Below are positions 12,301-24,728 of a DNA stretch of 64,000 nt, in pieces. Source of the stretch: Enoplolaimus lenunculus (lineage: Eukaryota; Nematoda; Enoplea; Enoplida; Thoracostomopsidae); NCBI GenBank assembly GCA_030248215.1, contig JASANG010002434.1, positions 1 through 64,000 on the forward strand, in the 5' to 3' direction. The position numbers and the translations under genes are program-made. How positions within the stretch are numbered: the first letter of the stretch is position 1; every line of letters starts with the position of its first letter. Below the pieces are notes generated by a model, which was not told the origin of the DNA, made no database searches, and saw nothing but the letters and a program-made list of their open reading frames with translations.

Positions 12301-12987
12301 TGATGTATTCCGCCACATATCGGCTGTTCTGGACGGTGCGTCCCATTGTCCACGACTCGACAGGCTCGCTCGCAACCAGGACTTGAGTGCGATTGTAATC
12401 GAGAATCGGTCAAGCTACGGTATTATGGGGAACCGAAATAGCTGGGAAAAGCGGGATTAACTGCCCGAAATTATTGGATAAGGCCGAAGCCGAAATTATT
12501 GATAGTGTTCGGATTCAAAATGAACGATAACAATAGGTCTGAGGTTTCTGGGTCATCGACCCTTTTTGCTGTCAATAACAACTTTTACACCAACTGTTCC
12601 CGTATAGTTTCTCTGCTTGGTAAACATTACGGCTACTCGTATATACTGCACACCTGTTGTGATATATCAATGTCAGCTAGTCGGTGAAACGCTGTGAAAA
12701 TAGAATTGTGATTCGTAACTGTGATATATAAAAAATACTCAGCAACTGTGATATTACGAACAACTGATATTACGAATAACAGACTGTGATATTTGAATTG
12801 CCGGCACATTGAAGGTGCTACCGTAACCAAGCAGTGGGACGGGGGGGGGTTTGTAGGTTGTTGTTGTTATTGTTGTTGTTGTTGTAGGGGTTTTAGGAGG
12901 CCCGAGGGCTCCCAGGAGCTTGAGGTCCGGGTTTTAGCGCGCCGGCGGATATTCCTCGGCGTCGGGGGCGCCGGGGAATATCCGACA
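9309..12987 (-). mobile_element. LTR retrotransposon fossil, short and non-autonomous
   Basis: The element is bounded by TGT and ACA and flanked by an exact 5-bp duplication, AACCC, at 9304-9308 and 12988-12992. Its terminal repeats share two blocks, 9534-9635 with 12407-12507 and 10288-10771 with 12508-12987, nearly identical by eye, which suggests a fairly recent insertion. Both repeats contain a GTT-rich run and a palindromic GGATATTCC / GGAATATCC pair near one end. The element reads on the minus strand: the internal region (about 10772-12406) holds basic, Gln/Arg/Ser-rich minus-strand frames of gag-like texture, interrupted several times. No reverse transcriptase or integrase was recognised. 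The 5-bp duplication suits Gypsy or BEL/Pao; the family is undecided. AATAAA is present in the minus-sense repeat near 9410. Confidence 0.7.
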
Positions 12988-12992
12988 AACCC

Positions 12993-14169
12993 TAAATTAG
13001 TAACTTATTCTTATCTAAAAGCTATTTTTTAGTTGGGTAACATCGTTTCGAAATTGTGTCTCCGGTAATTTCACAAAAAATCTATTTTTTGGAAAGAAGT
13101 TTTGAAAAGTGTTTTGAAAAGTGGACCCCCTCAGTAATCCATTTAAATCCCATCTGTTTAATCAAGTGAATTCTGACAGAGGTTTCGAATGAGAATAGCC
13201 GGATGGATGTTAATTTTCCGCCGGAGACAGAGCCGGAGGCAGTCCGCCGGCTGCGCCCTGCTGGCGTAAAACGGGTTATCTTCTTTTGTTCCGTTTCCGC
13301 GATGGAAATACCGGAAATTCAGTTATTTTCATGATTCACATTCATGTATTTTTTAATACAAGTACTCTGAGAGTGTTCAAATCGAAATAAAAATCATACA
13401 AATTTCTGTCCAACTCTTAAAAGAGTTTGAGTGCCACATGTTTTAAAGTAAAGATTAGAGCTAGCTATGTTATGCTCAAGAACATGGGTACCAGTTTACA
13501 AACTCCGCAAGACGTGAGAGCATAAAGCTCACGCTCATACAGTTGAGTGGAGATGGCAAACGACTCCAATGTGAGTGCTATAGAAGTTTGTGTCCCAGCT
13601 TGATGTTAAGTGAAAATGAAAAAGTTTTTCAAGTGTATAACAGACAATAGTTTATGTTTGTCGTCAGCTCTTAACTTTACTCTGTTCTAAACCATTGATC
13701 TCAGCGATCGACCTAATTACGGTCTACTTACTACTTATACCAGCGTGTAATGCGTTTTTCCAGCATCAACACTGCCTCTAAAACCGAAATGTTTTAACCT
13801 AAAAAACCTAAATATAATTTTTTGTATTACAACAATTTTCTCGCTTTTACTGGCAGTATTTTATTAATGACCCGGTATAGCAATCCATCAAAGCTACCGC
13901 AATTAACTGTTTCAGTTCAGCTGTCAGTTACTATGCACTGTCTTGTTTGCTGTATTAAGCTGTTCGTTCCCTATTGGAAGGTATATGTGGTTCAGTCTGC
14001 TAGCGGGTCTTGAGGTGTGGAGAATGGATTTATTTTCTCAGTGTTGAAAGCATTTTTTATATCACGTCCTAAAATGTAACAAACTGAAATAAAATTTATA
14101 ACGTCACTCTGAGCTTTGAAAACAAAATTCTAAATCGCTTCGAAAAATCTCATATATATCTATATTTTG
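12993..14169. other. Intergenic, no gene recognised
   Basis: Holds a CCGGAGCC-type fragment at about 13190-13262 and otherwise unassigned AT-rich sequence. 14349-14951 is also unassigned. Confidence 0.55.
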
Positions 14170-14340
14170 CTGCCGATAGCCAGGGTGGGGGTAGAGACCG
14201 GGGGAAGGGGGTTCAACCCCCCAAAAAATTTTGTCCTCCCTAGAAAATTTTCAACCTTGCTTGTAATTCATTAAAAATCTTTGTATTCCTGTCCTGAAAT
14301 TTTTTAGACTCCCTAGCAAGGTGAGCTGACTACGGGCCTG
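14170..14340. mobile_element. CCCGTAGCCAG hAT MITE
   Basis: CTGCCGATAGCCAGGG..CTGACTACGGGCCTG, with a perfect 8-bp duplication ATATTTTG (14162-14169, 14341-14348). Interior AACCTTGCTTGTAA and G/C-run boxes are shared by all copies. Confidence 0.85.
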
Positions 14341-14951
14341 ATATTTTGACCATAATCCTAGTTAAGCAAACGTACGTCTCCCAAACAAATTTCACAACAC
14401 ATAATTTCTTCACCTTTTTGGAGGAGATTGCGGTTTCATTATTTTCTTGTTTCTTATCCCATTTTCTATAACAGCCTTGCAGCGAATCATCGACTCTTCG
14501 TCGCCCAACACCTTGACGTGCAACAGCGTCCTAAGAGCAAACATAAGCCTTTTAAGTTTAAGCATAATTATATTAATAATCCTTAGTCCACGCCTAATCA
14601 TAATGATTGGTTGCAAATTTTGGGGTCGGCTCGATTCCGTACTTACAGTTATCGGGCGACGAGTTGTCGTGATACCCTTAGACCTCTCCGCGATAGCAGC
14701 TGTGGGGAACTATTGGTATATATCTTTTTGAGCAAACCACCGAATAAAGCTATTGACAGCGACGGATATAGGATTTTCTGATAGGGGTGATCCAAGGTTG
14801 GATTTTTTATATATTTTGTTACCGCCTCTAGAGTATCCAAGACCATTCATCTGACCTGCGAGAAGGAACACCATTGTAAGACATTTTATCAGCTTACGAA
14901 AAAGTGGAAAACACTTTAAAATTGTTACTTCGACACATGGTCTTGAACGGT

Positions 14952-15130
14952 GGCCCATGTATAGCACAGAGAATTCTCGTTTTCCAAGGTGGAAAACTTA
15001 TGACCAAGAAGTGCAGCGCAGCCACTCCTGTATGACGGATAGAAACTCCGCAGGTTTAGTAGGAAAAATAACAAGCATAGTTTTGCTGTGAAAACTGAAA
15101 CAGTGAAAATTCATGAGCCTTGATATTTTC
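14952..15130 (+). mobile_element. Second copy of the GGCCCATGTATAGCACAG element
   Basis: Shares the head described at 6014 but contains only about one satellite-like monomer (AGTAGGAAAAATAAC..GCATAGTTTTG..GTGAAAA). Confidence 0.55.
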
Positions 15131-15165
15131 GATCATTGTTACCAATATACAAAATTGGAGAGTTA

Positions 15166-15841
15166 TGCGGCGTTCACGTTATAACTGGGGCAGCTTGGAA
15201 CACGTTTTGTCCAAGTTGATTCGACGTCAACATAAAATTTTGTGATCCGAATAGCGGTTATGTAGACAAAATGTGAATGTCATATGACATTGGCTTAGAA
15301 ATCACTGATGTCAAGCGATCATCGTATACAAATAACCATTTGTCATATGATACTGCGGGACATTTATGCGAATATCATATGATATTCCAAAATTCTACTA
15401 AATATAATGTGATATTTATACAGGACAATGGAATTTGTGCACAGTAAATAAAACAGTAAAAGTCGGATAATGCAGCATTAAATGATTTCGCAAGTTAAAT
15501 TAGCTTCTACCGTTCTGTTTCTCGCTAAGTTTTTCCCAAAATATATTCCTAAGTACAAACAATTCAAATTTGAAATTTTAGTATCATATGACATTCAGTA
15601 AAATCAAGCTAGTTTACCACAACTTTGCTGACATTTTCAAACATATCATATGATACTCGCAGACAATATTTGGAATATCATATGATATTGCAGTACAAAC
15701 AGTAGATGTCACATCAGGATAGCAGACAATTCAAATTTTTTGAATCTCATAGCGGATAAACGGTCAGACAAAATGTTACCAGCTATAGTCATAGGAACAA
15801 AACGTGTTCCAGGCTGCCCCAGTTATAACGTGAACCCCGCA
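15166..15841. mobile_element. Harbinger-type MITE with TTA target duplication
   Basis: TGCGGCGTTCACGTTATAAC and its inverse (GTTATAACGTGAACCCCGCA) are flanked by TTA at 15163-15165 and 15842-15844, typical of PIF/Harbinger. TIR extends about 45 bp. No transposase. The interior repeats the palindrome-like TCATATGATA/TCATATGACA at least six times (about 15280, 15343, 15374, 15588, 15645, 15676). Confidence 0.8.
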
Positions 15842-16223
15842 TTACAAGCTTAACTTTTGGTTCCAGAGCAGTTTTTAAAGTTGAATTTGACGTCGAACGT
15901 CTCGACTGGTAGGTCAAGGCTACCATACGTACAATTATGTTTAGCTTAGCGAGCATAGCGGGCAAAGCTAGACGTACGCAAACTGTTTAGGTAATCAAGA
16001 GCCAAAAATAGCGGTGCGACAAGTCAGATGCGATCTTTGCATTCAATCGCGAAAAAAGCTTAAATTCGTTGGGTTCTGGTGTATGGATCGATCCCGGGAT
16101 TCCCCCTAGATCCGTCCTTGGATATTTACAACGAGCCTTGTTGCAATCTAAGCAACAGACACCAGCCGATACTATGAAAGGTTCATTCACTTGAAACTAA
16201 TGAATTAAATAATTGCCCTAAAC

Positions 16224-16381
16224 GGTCCTTGTAAAAGTCAACGGCCGAACGATTTCCTGTGAGACTGCAATACAGTAAAGTTTAATACTAATTTTTGGCT
16301 CAGGCTTAGGCTTAAGTATAGGCCCAGACCTAGGCTTAGGATGCTTATGCTACAGTTACTCTCCTGTTCTATGCATTGGCC
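16224..16381 (-). mobile_element. TTAGGC-rich hAT MITE
   Basis: Ends GGTCCTTGTAAAAG and TATGCATTGGCC; flanking 8-bp duplication CCCTAAAC (16216-16223) / CCCTGAAC (16382-16389), 7 of 8. Confidence 0.78.
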
Positions 16382-16811
16382 CCCTGAACTAAAATATTAT
16401 TTCATTAAGTTTAGCCTTAACATGCAATCATACATGCAACGCTTGACAAAATTCAAGATCATAGTTGATTGGTTACAAATTTGTCAGAAGAACCAATCCA
16501 GGCCTCTCTTAGGTTCCGTGGATAAACGATTGCCCACCTTCGATCTGGTTCTATTCATTCGCACACGACAAATATAGATAATTCACTAAATACAACATAT
16601 AGCTTTCGTGAAAAACAACACAATTGGTTTACGGAATACATTGTTGCCTAAACCACAAATGCTGGTACAGTAGATCATACCAGAACGCAATAACAATTCT
16701 CTATATTTTGTCAATAGTACATTATTTGTTTTTGGCTAATTTGTCCGCATCGTTTTTTCAGTGTCAAGTTTCGTTTCATTTTTGGCAAACACCAATTTTG
16801 TATCATTGTGA

Positions 16812-16977
16812 CAGGCCCGTAACCAGCTCACCTTGCCAGAGGGGGCTAAAAATTGTTACACGACGGTCATACAAGTGCATTTGTTGACTTACAAGCAAGG
16901 TTGAAAAGTTTTTGGCAAAGCAAAAGTTTGCCTGGGCGGGCTGAGTCCCCCTTGCCTCCCCCTTGGCTACGGACCCG
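16812..16977. mobile_element. CCCGTAGCCAG hAT MITE
   Basis: CAGGCCCGTAACCAGCTCAC..TTGGCTACGGACCCG; flanks CATTGTGA / CATAGTGA match 7 of 8. Confidence 0.82.
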
Positions 16978-16989
16978 CATAGTGATATG

Positions 16990-19205
16990 TGTTTTGCTAG
17001 TTTTTTGACATACGTTTGTTGTAGTCCTATGTGCGTGTTTCATGCTGTAAAATTACGTACGTCGTCTCTCATCAGTTAGGAGTGATAGTTGTGGTTTACT
17101 GTTGAAATAGTTGGATGAGACTAAAACAAGTTAGCTTCTGCTGTTTCCAATCTCTATAAGTTTAGTACATTTTGCGCCTTTCTTTTGCATTACCTTTGGA
17201 CAAAAAAGGCTCGCGCGTTAGGAGTATGCTAAGGCTGGCTATTAGCCTAAGATTCACAAAGCGTAATTTTTAGTCTGGCTAAAGCAGATAATTTTTATAT
17301 AACACCGGGTAGGTATTCATTTCAGTTTTGAAGCAATTGACAGTTTTCTTCAAGCTCGGATGAAACAACACAAAAATGAAAACACGAGATCGATCATATA
17401 TATATTTTCATGAGAATTTTTGTCTTGGTTTTGGCATGTCTGTTTATTTTTAGATAAAAGTGATTCGCCTGTTAATACCATATTTTTGAAATTATTTTTT
17501 TACAAATTTAGCGACTTTTCGGCTGTTATTTTTCCAGCCCGCGTTCGCAATATTTGGTCCGATTATTGTCAATTTTTGCAAACTTGTTCGTGCTTTTCAC
17601 AACCTCGTCTCCGATCATTCCATGCCCAAATTTGAATTTTTAAAATTCCATTTTTTGTGGTAAAATCGTTCCCATTAACGACCATAAAAAGTTTGTCAAA
17701 ACTTTTCATAATTTTATATCATTCGACACAGTTTGTAGAGCTGCGATGAGCTTCATGAAGCTAACATTTTTATTATCAACCCAACGATTTACAAGTTAAT
17801 TACAAACATAGTGATTTGGTTTTTGAAATACTTTTCAGTACGAGTATTTCGACATCTTATAAATTTCTTACCAAGTTAACGTTCAGTAATATTAACTCAG
17901 AAATAACTTAGCTGAGTTGTTTAACTAACTCATTGGAATTTAGAATGTACCAAACATAGGACTAATACATTACCATACCCGAATCCTCACTGTCAGTGTA
18001 CGCTCCTGTTTATTAAAAAAACTTGGTAAAAAACCAATAATTCGAAGAACTGAAAAATATTCATGATTTCATATCATGCCAATGCCAACGCCTGGCTTAA
18101 ATTTAAAATAACACTACAACACTAGTATCATGAAACGCGAACTAGCTTCAGTTTACAATCTCAACAACATATATGTGACATACTTTAAGCTAAAAGCTGC
18201 CAACGTGTGTGCTCATATTTTTTGCTGTTGCTTATAATACTAAATATCTGTTTATTACGTGCTTGATTGAGCAAAGCATGCTGGTACGTCTAGCATATGT
18301 TGTCGCTAGATGCATTTTCCTAGGTTAAGTCAGTTTCCAATGATTCTTTTAAAGAAAACATCGCAACCAGAGTGTAATCAGATAGCCGTTTTCGCTTCTG
18401 GTAAAAATCGGTATCCGGCTCCGTTATAAAACCGGAAATTCCTTTCTTGTTACCCTCAATATTAGTTATAAATCACGTATAACTCTCACAATTTTTCATT
18501 ACAGATATGCTGTAATTGTTTGAAATGACATAAAAATGGCGAAATTCATCCAAAATCTTAAAAATTTTGGTGCATGCGCCAATTTTCTTTAAAATTTTAA
18601 GAAGCTCAGTGTATTTCAATCACTATCGGATTCCGTTATTTTTATTTTTCGTTTACGTTTACACCCTGTTAGCCGCTTTTGTTGTGTTTTGACAATAACC
18701 TTCGTAGAAGACGGAAGTTGAGAATGCTGAAACAAATATACTCTCTGTGACTTTTATTCGTTTGATTCTTCGTTGGAGTAGATCACCTGACACCAAGGTG
18801 ATTAGAGTAGTGGAAATAAATACAATCCAATAAAGATTAGCATTAACTTCTGCAATGGTGTCTAAACCATTAAACTTTTAACAGATTGCACATGCTTGTA
18901 AATATACGACAAATGCAAAACAATATAAATTAAGCTAGTGCTCTTGGTCGATTTTGACCTCTGTTATTCTAACATTAAAAATTTGATTTTTAAAGTCTGC
19001 CAAGTTTATAATGACACGCCAGGTATTTTCCATACCTGAACTAACATTTCCTACCATTTTTCGAACCACGTACTATGAATATGTGCTTGAATTTTTAAAA
19101 TAATTATACTTAACATTAAAATTTCCTAGTTTAGCCTGTTTTGCGCAAACAGTACTGCAGCGCATATACATGTTGCTGAAAACACAATAATATATACAAC
19201 GGAAA
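16990..19205. other. Intergenic, little recognised
   Basis: A foldback-MITE arm at 17877-17945 and the possible hAT-like element at 18368-18665; the rest is unassigned. Confidence 0.55.
18368..18665. mobile_element. Possible hAT-like element, CAGAGTGTAA / TTACACCCTG ends
   Basis: CAGAGTGTAATCAGATAGCC at the left and GTTTACACCCTG at the right are imperfect inverse ends around CCGGCTCCG-type sequence. A comparable end lies at 42230-42285. Flanking duplication is weak (4 of 8). Confidence 0.4.
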
Positions 19206-19296
19206 ATGTTTAGTTGCATAGTTCGCAACTGCACGCGAACAGTAAAACGCTACTTTCATAGCAATCTCATCATCAAGCCGAAGTGTTTGTTTTTAG
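19206..19296 (+). CDS. Candidate first exon with mitochondrial-type presequence
   Basis: ATG at 19206 (context GGAAAATGT, A at -3) opens 30 codons ending at a strong donor, TTTTTAG|GTAAGA. The peptide starts MFSCIVRNCTRTVKRYFHSN: Arg/Lys-rich, without any Asp or Glu, alternating with hydrophobic residues, as in mitochondrial import presequences. The exon ends in phase 1. The next same-strand exon I can support, at 25339, begins in the matching phase, so the two could form one gene across a 6-kb transposon-filled intron. The pairing is inference, and intermediate exons could have been missed. Confidence 0.4.
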
Positions 19297-20289
19297 GTAA
19301 GAAAGTGTTATTTGCGCCGCCTCGTAGTTTGTTTGGCTGGAAAATGTTTTTGATACGCGAAAAAAATTATATATCAACGACGCATCATATAACATGTCTT
19401 TAACCGAGCAGCGAGCGAATTGAAGGGAAGGCCATCCAGACCAATGGCCTGGAATATAAACGAAATTAAAAGTTTGTATCAAGATTTAATACTAAAATTG
19501 CGTCTGGCTTGTCGCTCTCTCGTTGGGCTCGGGATATTTTTTGACTAATATATATCGCGATGCCCCACATAAGAAATTCTGTAACTGCTATTAGATAACT
19601 TTTTCTGAGAATGCCTTCGATTGCATGCGCTTTTTTTGCAAATTGCTTCATAAAACGTTTGCATCTATTTTTTGCTGGGTGTGCCAAGCAAAAATTGCTG
19701 TGTATTTAATAGTTAAATTTGCTTCTGTTTCTGATATTTAAAATATTTGTGATGTAAGATAAAATGCTGTCATATGTTCGAGCGTGTTTAGATTGAAATT
19801 TCACATTTAATTTTACTCGCAATTTTCATATTAACAAAAAATATCTTTTTTATTATAGTAACAAAAAAATTGTTTGCTTTAATTTTTACAGGCATAGTTT
19901 AGATAACAGATAAAGGAATATTGAACATGCAATTTAAAATCTAACCTAATGTCGATATCAAAGTAATATATGCCTTTGCTAAGAGCATATTAAGTAACGT
20001 TTTGCAGTTTATGAACGAAAAAAACGAACAAGACTTGATTTACGATCTAATGAATAAGCGTGTGTATGGCATCTTGAATATTAGACAAATTTTGCTTTGC
20101 CGCAAGAATTAGGAGGTCAAAAAACCTCTTTTACTACAGTATATGGCGCTATAATTGTTTTCGGGATTTATAAATCATTCAATATACCTAATAATTTTCC
20201 AACGGTACAAATGCAGGTATATCTTGGTTGTACTAGCAGAATGCTTTATAGGATCAGTAATTTGGGACACGCGTTTAAAGTTTGAAACA

Positions 20290-20723
20290 CTGTAGTGACC
20301 CGAATAAGATGGGGACTGATATTTATTTGGCCTCTCCAGAGGATTACCTCTGTTATTCGGTTACGTACTATATATTTTTATCCTACGTTTTGCCGACCTT
20401 CGTTACTGATATATATCCGGCATTTGAAATTATCCGTTGAATTAAACATTTATTTGTCTTGCATCAATAGCTTGAGCGATAATGCAAGGATATACTTTGG
20501 AATGTACTTTCATAACTTAAGTACACTTTCAAGTTTCGACCTCAACATTATTTGGTCCTGGAGCCATTTATGCGCTACAATTAGAGATAATTAACATTTA
20601 TAGACTAATTAGGGTTTAGGGATTATCCAATTTCGGAATCTTATCAGAGATACGAACTCCTATTGATTGGGACTCAAAATGGGGACCCACTCTTATTACC
20701 CCCACTTATTCGGGTCACTACAG
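20290..20723. mobile_element. Inverted-repeat element with CTGTAGTGACCCGAATAAG ends
   Basis: The 19-bp terminus is repeated in inverse at 20705-20723. No coding capacity in 434 bp. No clear target duplication. Relatives: 5941-8096 (split) and 63609-64000. Confidence 0.7.
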
Positions 20724-20884
20724 GAGAAGGAACCCTTGCTAATAATCTTCAAAGCGACACAAAGAACCGGTTACAACTAGTAGGGATGCGGGAACGAACT
20801 TTTCTAAGGGTGTTAAATCATGAACTCGGTGTACTAAAAGTATGCTGCGGAATTGCTTGACATCTGTTGATAACCTTTTCAGTC

Positions 20885-21073
20885 TACGTAAAGATATGGG
20901 ACGGGCATTTTTTTCAGCGGACTGCAATAGAGTAAGCTTAAACTTTAATGGTTTGCTTAGGCCAAGGCTAGGCTAAGCTTAAGCTTAAGTATAGGCTTAT
21001 TCTTACGCTTAGGCTAACACTTAGTCTTAAGAGTATATTTATGCTACAGCTATGGTCCTGTTCTATACATTGG
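20885..21073 (-). mobile_element. TTAGGC-rich hAT MITE
   Basis: Contains the family core (CGGACTGCAATAGAGTAAGC), TTAGGC-like hexamers and CTATACATTGG end; flanks TTTCAGTC / TATCAGTG match 6 of 8. Confidence 0.72.
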
Positions 21074-21921
21074 TATCAGTGGCCTTCAGTTTTGAATAAA
21101 TCTTTATCTACGGACACTCTTGACAAGAACCCTCTGTTCTTTCGCACTTAATTAAACTACGAGACTCCAATCAGATTTTTGCTATGAATGAAAAATGCAC
21201 TAAAATAAAAGGAAACGCAAGAAAACGCTATAGCTTTGAATCAGGATATGTGCTCAGTACAGCACTCACCGCATAAATATAATGTTCATATGTTTTGAAA
21301 AATTACTACCTATAGTCGTAAATATTAAAATTCGTCGAAAAATCCGGCTTACCGTACGTAGGTTTATGCGTTTTTCAAATGGTTTGAGGTTATATTTTTA
21401 AAACCGGGAACTAGTACAGGCTTCACGCACAGGTATTTGGTTCAATAATTGAGCGTATGTTGCGATCGTAAAAAAATCTACAATATATACGGTTTAGTTG
21501 GTTTACGTTGTGTGGTTTGTATAAAGCGAATAGGTTGTAGCAACTGGTTATAAACATATAATTTTTTAAGCTGAAGATTTTCCAAACGGTGATAGTGCGT
21601 CAAATACTGAAATCAAAGAAAATCCAAAGAAATATTATGATGTCGGTCAAATTTTACAAAACTAAGAAAGTTCTGTGCTTTCCCCTGAGTGGTTTCGTGA
21701 AAATTTCGGCATCATTTCATTCGTACAATCCCTCCCCGCGTCAAAAAATAAACGACGGCAACCTGATCGTAAAATGGGGATTTTCATGATATTATGCCGA
21801 CAAAGAATTTTTTGTTCGTGTACAAATTATATGATTTGAACAATCTGTGGTGCTTTTGGCTTAGCACTGTTGAACATATATGAAAAAATAATTAGGATTT
21901 AAAATGTTTGGTTTGCGTTGT

Positions 21922-22114
21922 GCCCCATGTAAAGATCAGTAGCGGTTCGTTTTTCTGCTGGACTGCAATATAGTAAGCTTAAACTTAAAACTAATTTTTT
22001 GCGTAGGCTAAGACTTATATGGTTACGCTTAGGTACAAGCTCCATTCATATACTTAGGCTTAGGCTTAGGAATATACTTATACTAATATAACAGCCCTGT
22101 TGTATGCATTGGCC
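21922..22114 (-). mobile_element. TTAGGC-rich hAT MITE
   Basis: Ends GCCCCATGTAAAGATCAG and TGCATTGGCC; flanks TGCGTTGT / AGCGTTAT match 6 of 8. Confidence 0.78.
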
Positions 22115-23237
22115 AGCGTTATTGTAGAGTTTAGGATTATTCTATAGGTTGAAACAAAAGCCGGATGTTTTCTATGATAACATGTGAGATTTACAATGTT
22201 GAAACGTCATATTGCTCTATGCGTGATTTACGCAACGGCAATTATAATGTGATACTGAATTCGGGTATTTATTTCACAAAATGTTTGATTTCTGCACGTA
22301 ATAAAAACACAAAATTGTCTCTAATCAAAACATATGTTAAATGTACGAACTTAAACGAATTGGGTTAAAAATTAACAACTTACTTTACGTAGTATGTCCC
22401 AAAAAGACCAGCAAATTGTACCCTTACTTGATTTTACCAGTTGTTTATAAAACTTTTGTAAAAACAGTCATAATTTCGATTTCATATATTTGTTTGGAAT
22501 GAAACATATGGTTAGCACAATTCAGCGAAATTCAAATACAATTGATCAGTGGTTACATATGAATAATTCATGAATGTTTATAAAAGCGAGACCTGTTTAT
22601 GGCCATAAAATTGATTTTTTATACAGTTAACCACCAAAGTTTAGTTAGCGCAATAACGGCGTTTCTCTTGGCAAAGAACCAAAGGCTACTGCCTGAAAAG
22701 CGAAACTTGCTAGTTTCTAATACTGGAAATATGTTTTGGTGGTCCAAACATTATATATTTATGTAGTTCTTAATATAGAAAGATCGTAATTTGCAACAGG
22801 GAACTCAAAAAATTAAAATACTACATTTTTTACACTTACTGAAACCGATCAAGTCGGAGTGAGACTCAACCCACGGGGCGCCGTTCGAGTAAAAGATATT
22901 AGATATGAATCAACCCCGGCGTAAAGATTTGTATCACGTGGGTCAAAAATTGTTACTTTTTCTGGGCCTAATTGTACCAGTAGGTTCATAAAAACATACG
23001 CTATTTATGACCAATGTTTCCGTAGTTTTAATTAATATAATAAACTTGGGGTTTGATATTTTGTTGCTTTTGATAAACTTTCATGGGTAATTTCATTGGA
23101 GCGATAACGGGAAGCTCCACCCAAAACATAGCCTAACCACCTTTGAAAAATTCTGGTAAGACTTCAGGCATGGGCAAAACGCAGGTAGTGGGTCGAAGTT
23201 TTTAGTGCGGGTATACAAGCAAGTAAAATATTTCTAC

Positions 23238-23594
23238 TCTCTAAAAACTTAAACTTAAATTATAGCAGAACTATACTTGAATATTAGTTTAAGTAAAACT
23301 TAAATTTCTGAACGGAATAACAAAACTAGAATTTTATGTTTTATGTACTTAAACTAACATGTTTTTAAGTTAAACACGAGTTTAAGTAAATAAATTTTCA
23401 GGTTAAGTGACAAGTACAGCCCAGAAATTATGTGAATCTAAGAGTTTACTAAGTTTACCTTTAACTGAAAATATGTAAGATTTTAAGTGAGTTTAAGCGT
23501 AAACCTACCTATTAGTTTAGTTAAATCTACAAAGTTTAATACAGCAGGATTTCCTTAAGCTTAAATCAAGGTCGTTTAAGCTTTTAGAGAGAAT
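23238..23594. mobile_element. MITE-like element with CTCTCTAAAA ends and ACTTAAA words
   Basis: CTCTCTAAAAACTTAAAC at the left and GTTTAAGCTTTTAGAGAG at the right are inverse. The interior is dominated by TTTAAG/CTTAAA hexamers in both orientations. Confidence 0.6.
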
Positions 23595-24728
23595 CTAAAG
23601 CAAGCCAGGGTCAGTTCAAAAAAATCTTTACCTAGATACCAATCTGGAACAGCTGTCCTGCAATACTGGAAAATTTATTATGAACGCCTACGGAGTAAAG
23701 CATTGAATATGGTTCTCCTTTTTCTTCACTCTCGCATTTTTCAAGGGTACAGCAGCGTTTTCAACACCGGTAAGGGTGGGTACAAAATTTCGGAACTATG
23801 TTAAGTTTGGTTTAATCATCAAAACTTCCTATTGGTAGCAAAATAACGGATCGTTTTGGCCCCGCTGCAAAAGATCAGCCCCCTACGCGCACATCTCTAA
23901 ACGATAAGGTGGCATTTCGATATTGAGGAAAAAACCATAATATGCAAAGCAACAAGTGTTGTCAAATTCAAAACCTTCCGGTAAAACTGTATAATATAAT
24001 AAAGGTGTAAATTATTGCGATGAAAACAAGCTTATCACCCGGATTGTATGCAAGATAGCCTTTTACCGCTTTCGAGGTGTTCCAGTTTTGGTTTTATGCC
24101 CATTTTTTGTAGTTCTTATTAATATTATATATTGTTTTATTTTGCAATTGAAAACGAAAAAATTGTTGCAGCGAAGACAAAACCGTACCGGTATTGTGAT
24201 CACCATCGTAAACGGTCGTATTTATTTTTAATATCAAAGCAAATTGGAGTTTAAACAGGAAACTAATAACGTGGAGCAACAGGGCTCAGCCCCAGTTGTT
24301 TCCGGGTTGTAATCAGCTGTTACTGTTTTGCTCTTAGTGTGGCTTTATTTTCGTCTTGCATTATTTGGAGTAGGCAGTTTGCGCTGAACGGGTTTCATGT
24401 CTAGGTAGAGATACAATGAATCAATGCTTGAGTAACTTTCGGCATGGAAGTCCTATAATCCTGGTGTTGTCTCGTGATGCAATAAAAGCGTCTTTATACA
24501 ATTCTAACAGCCAACAGCTATGATTACAGCCTTGTGGACAATGCTATAATGAGTGCTTAAATAAAATAATTTTTTGCTAAAACAATGGGAATATTAATGA
24601 CAGAGCTCAAATGTTTCATTACGTGCCGCTCCAATTTCATAAAAAAATGCCAGCTACATGTTAGTTTTCACATACCTGAAGCTTGACAAGCATAGCTTTA
24701 AAGGTGGACAGGTAACCATTCAATTTCG

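Larger units (their letters stand above)
21082..24720. other. Intergenic or intronic, mostly unassigned
   Basis: Apart from MITEs at 21922 and 23238, no feature is supported. A codon-like stretch at about 21575-21670 (NGDSASNTEIKENPKKYYDV) stops after about 30 codons and has no clear splice sites. Confidence 0.5.

Noticed and set aside
21575-21800. Possible exon or transposase remnant
   Set aside because: About 30 codon-like residues, then a stop, then a different open frame; no clear splice sites and no family recognised.
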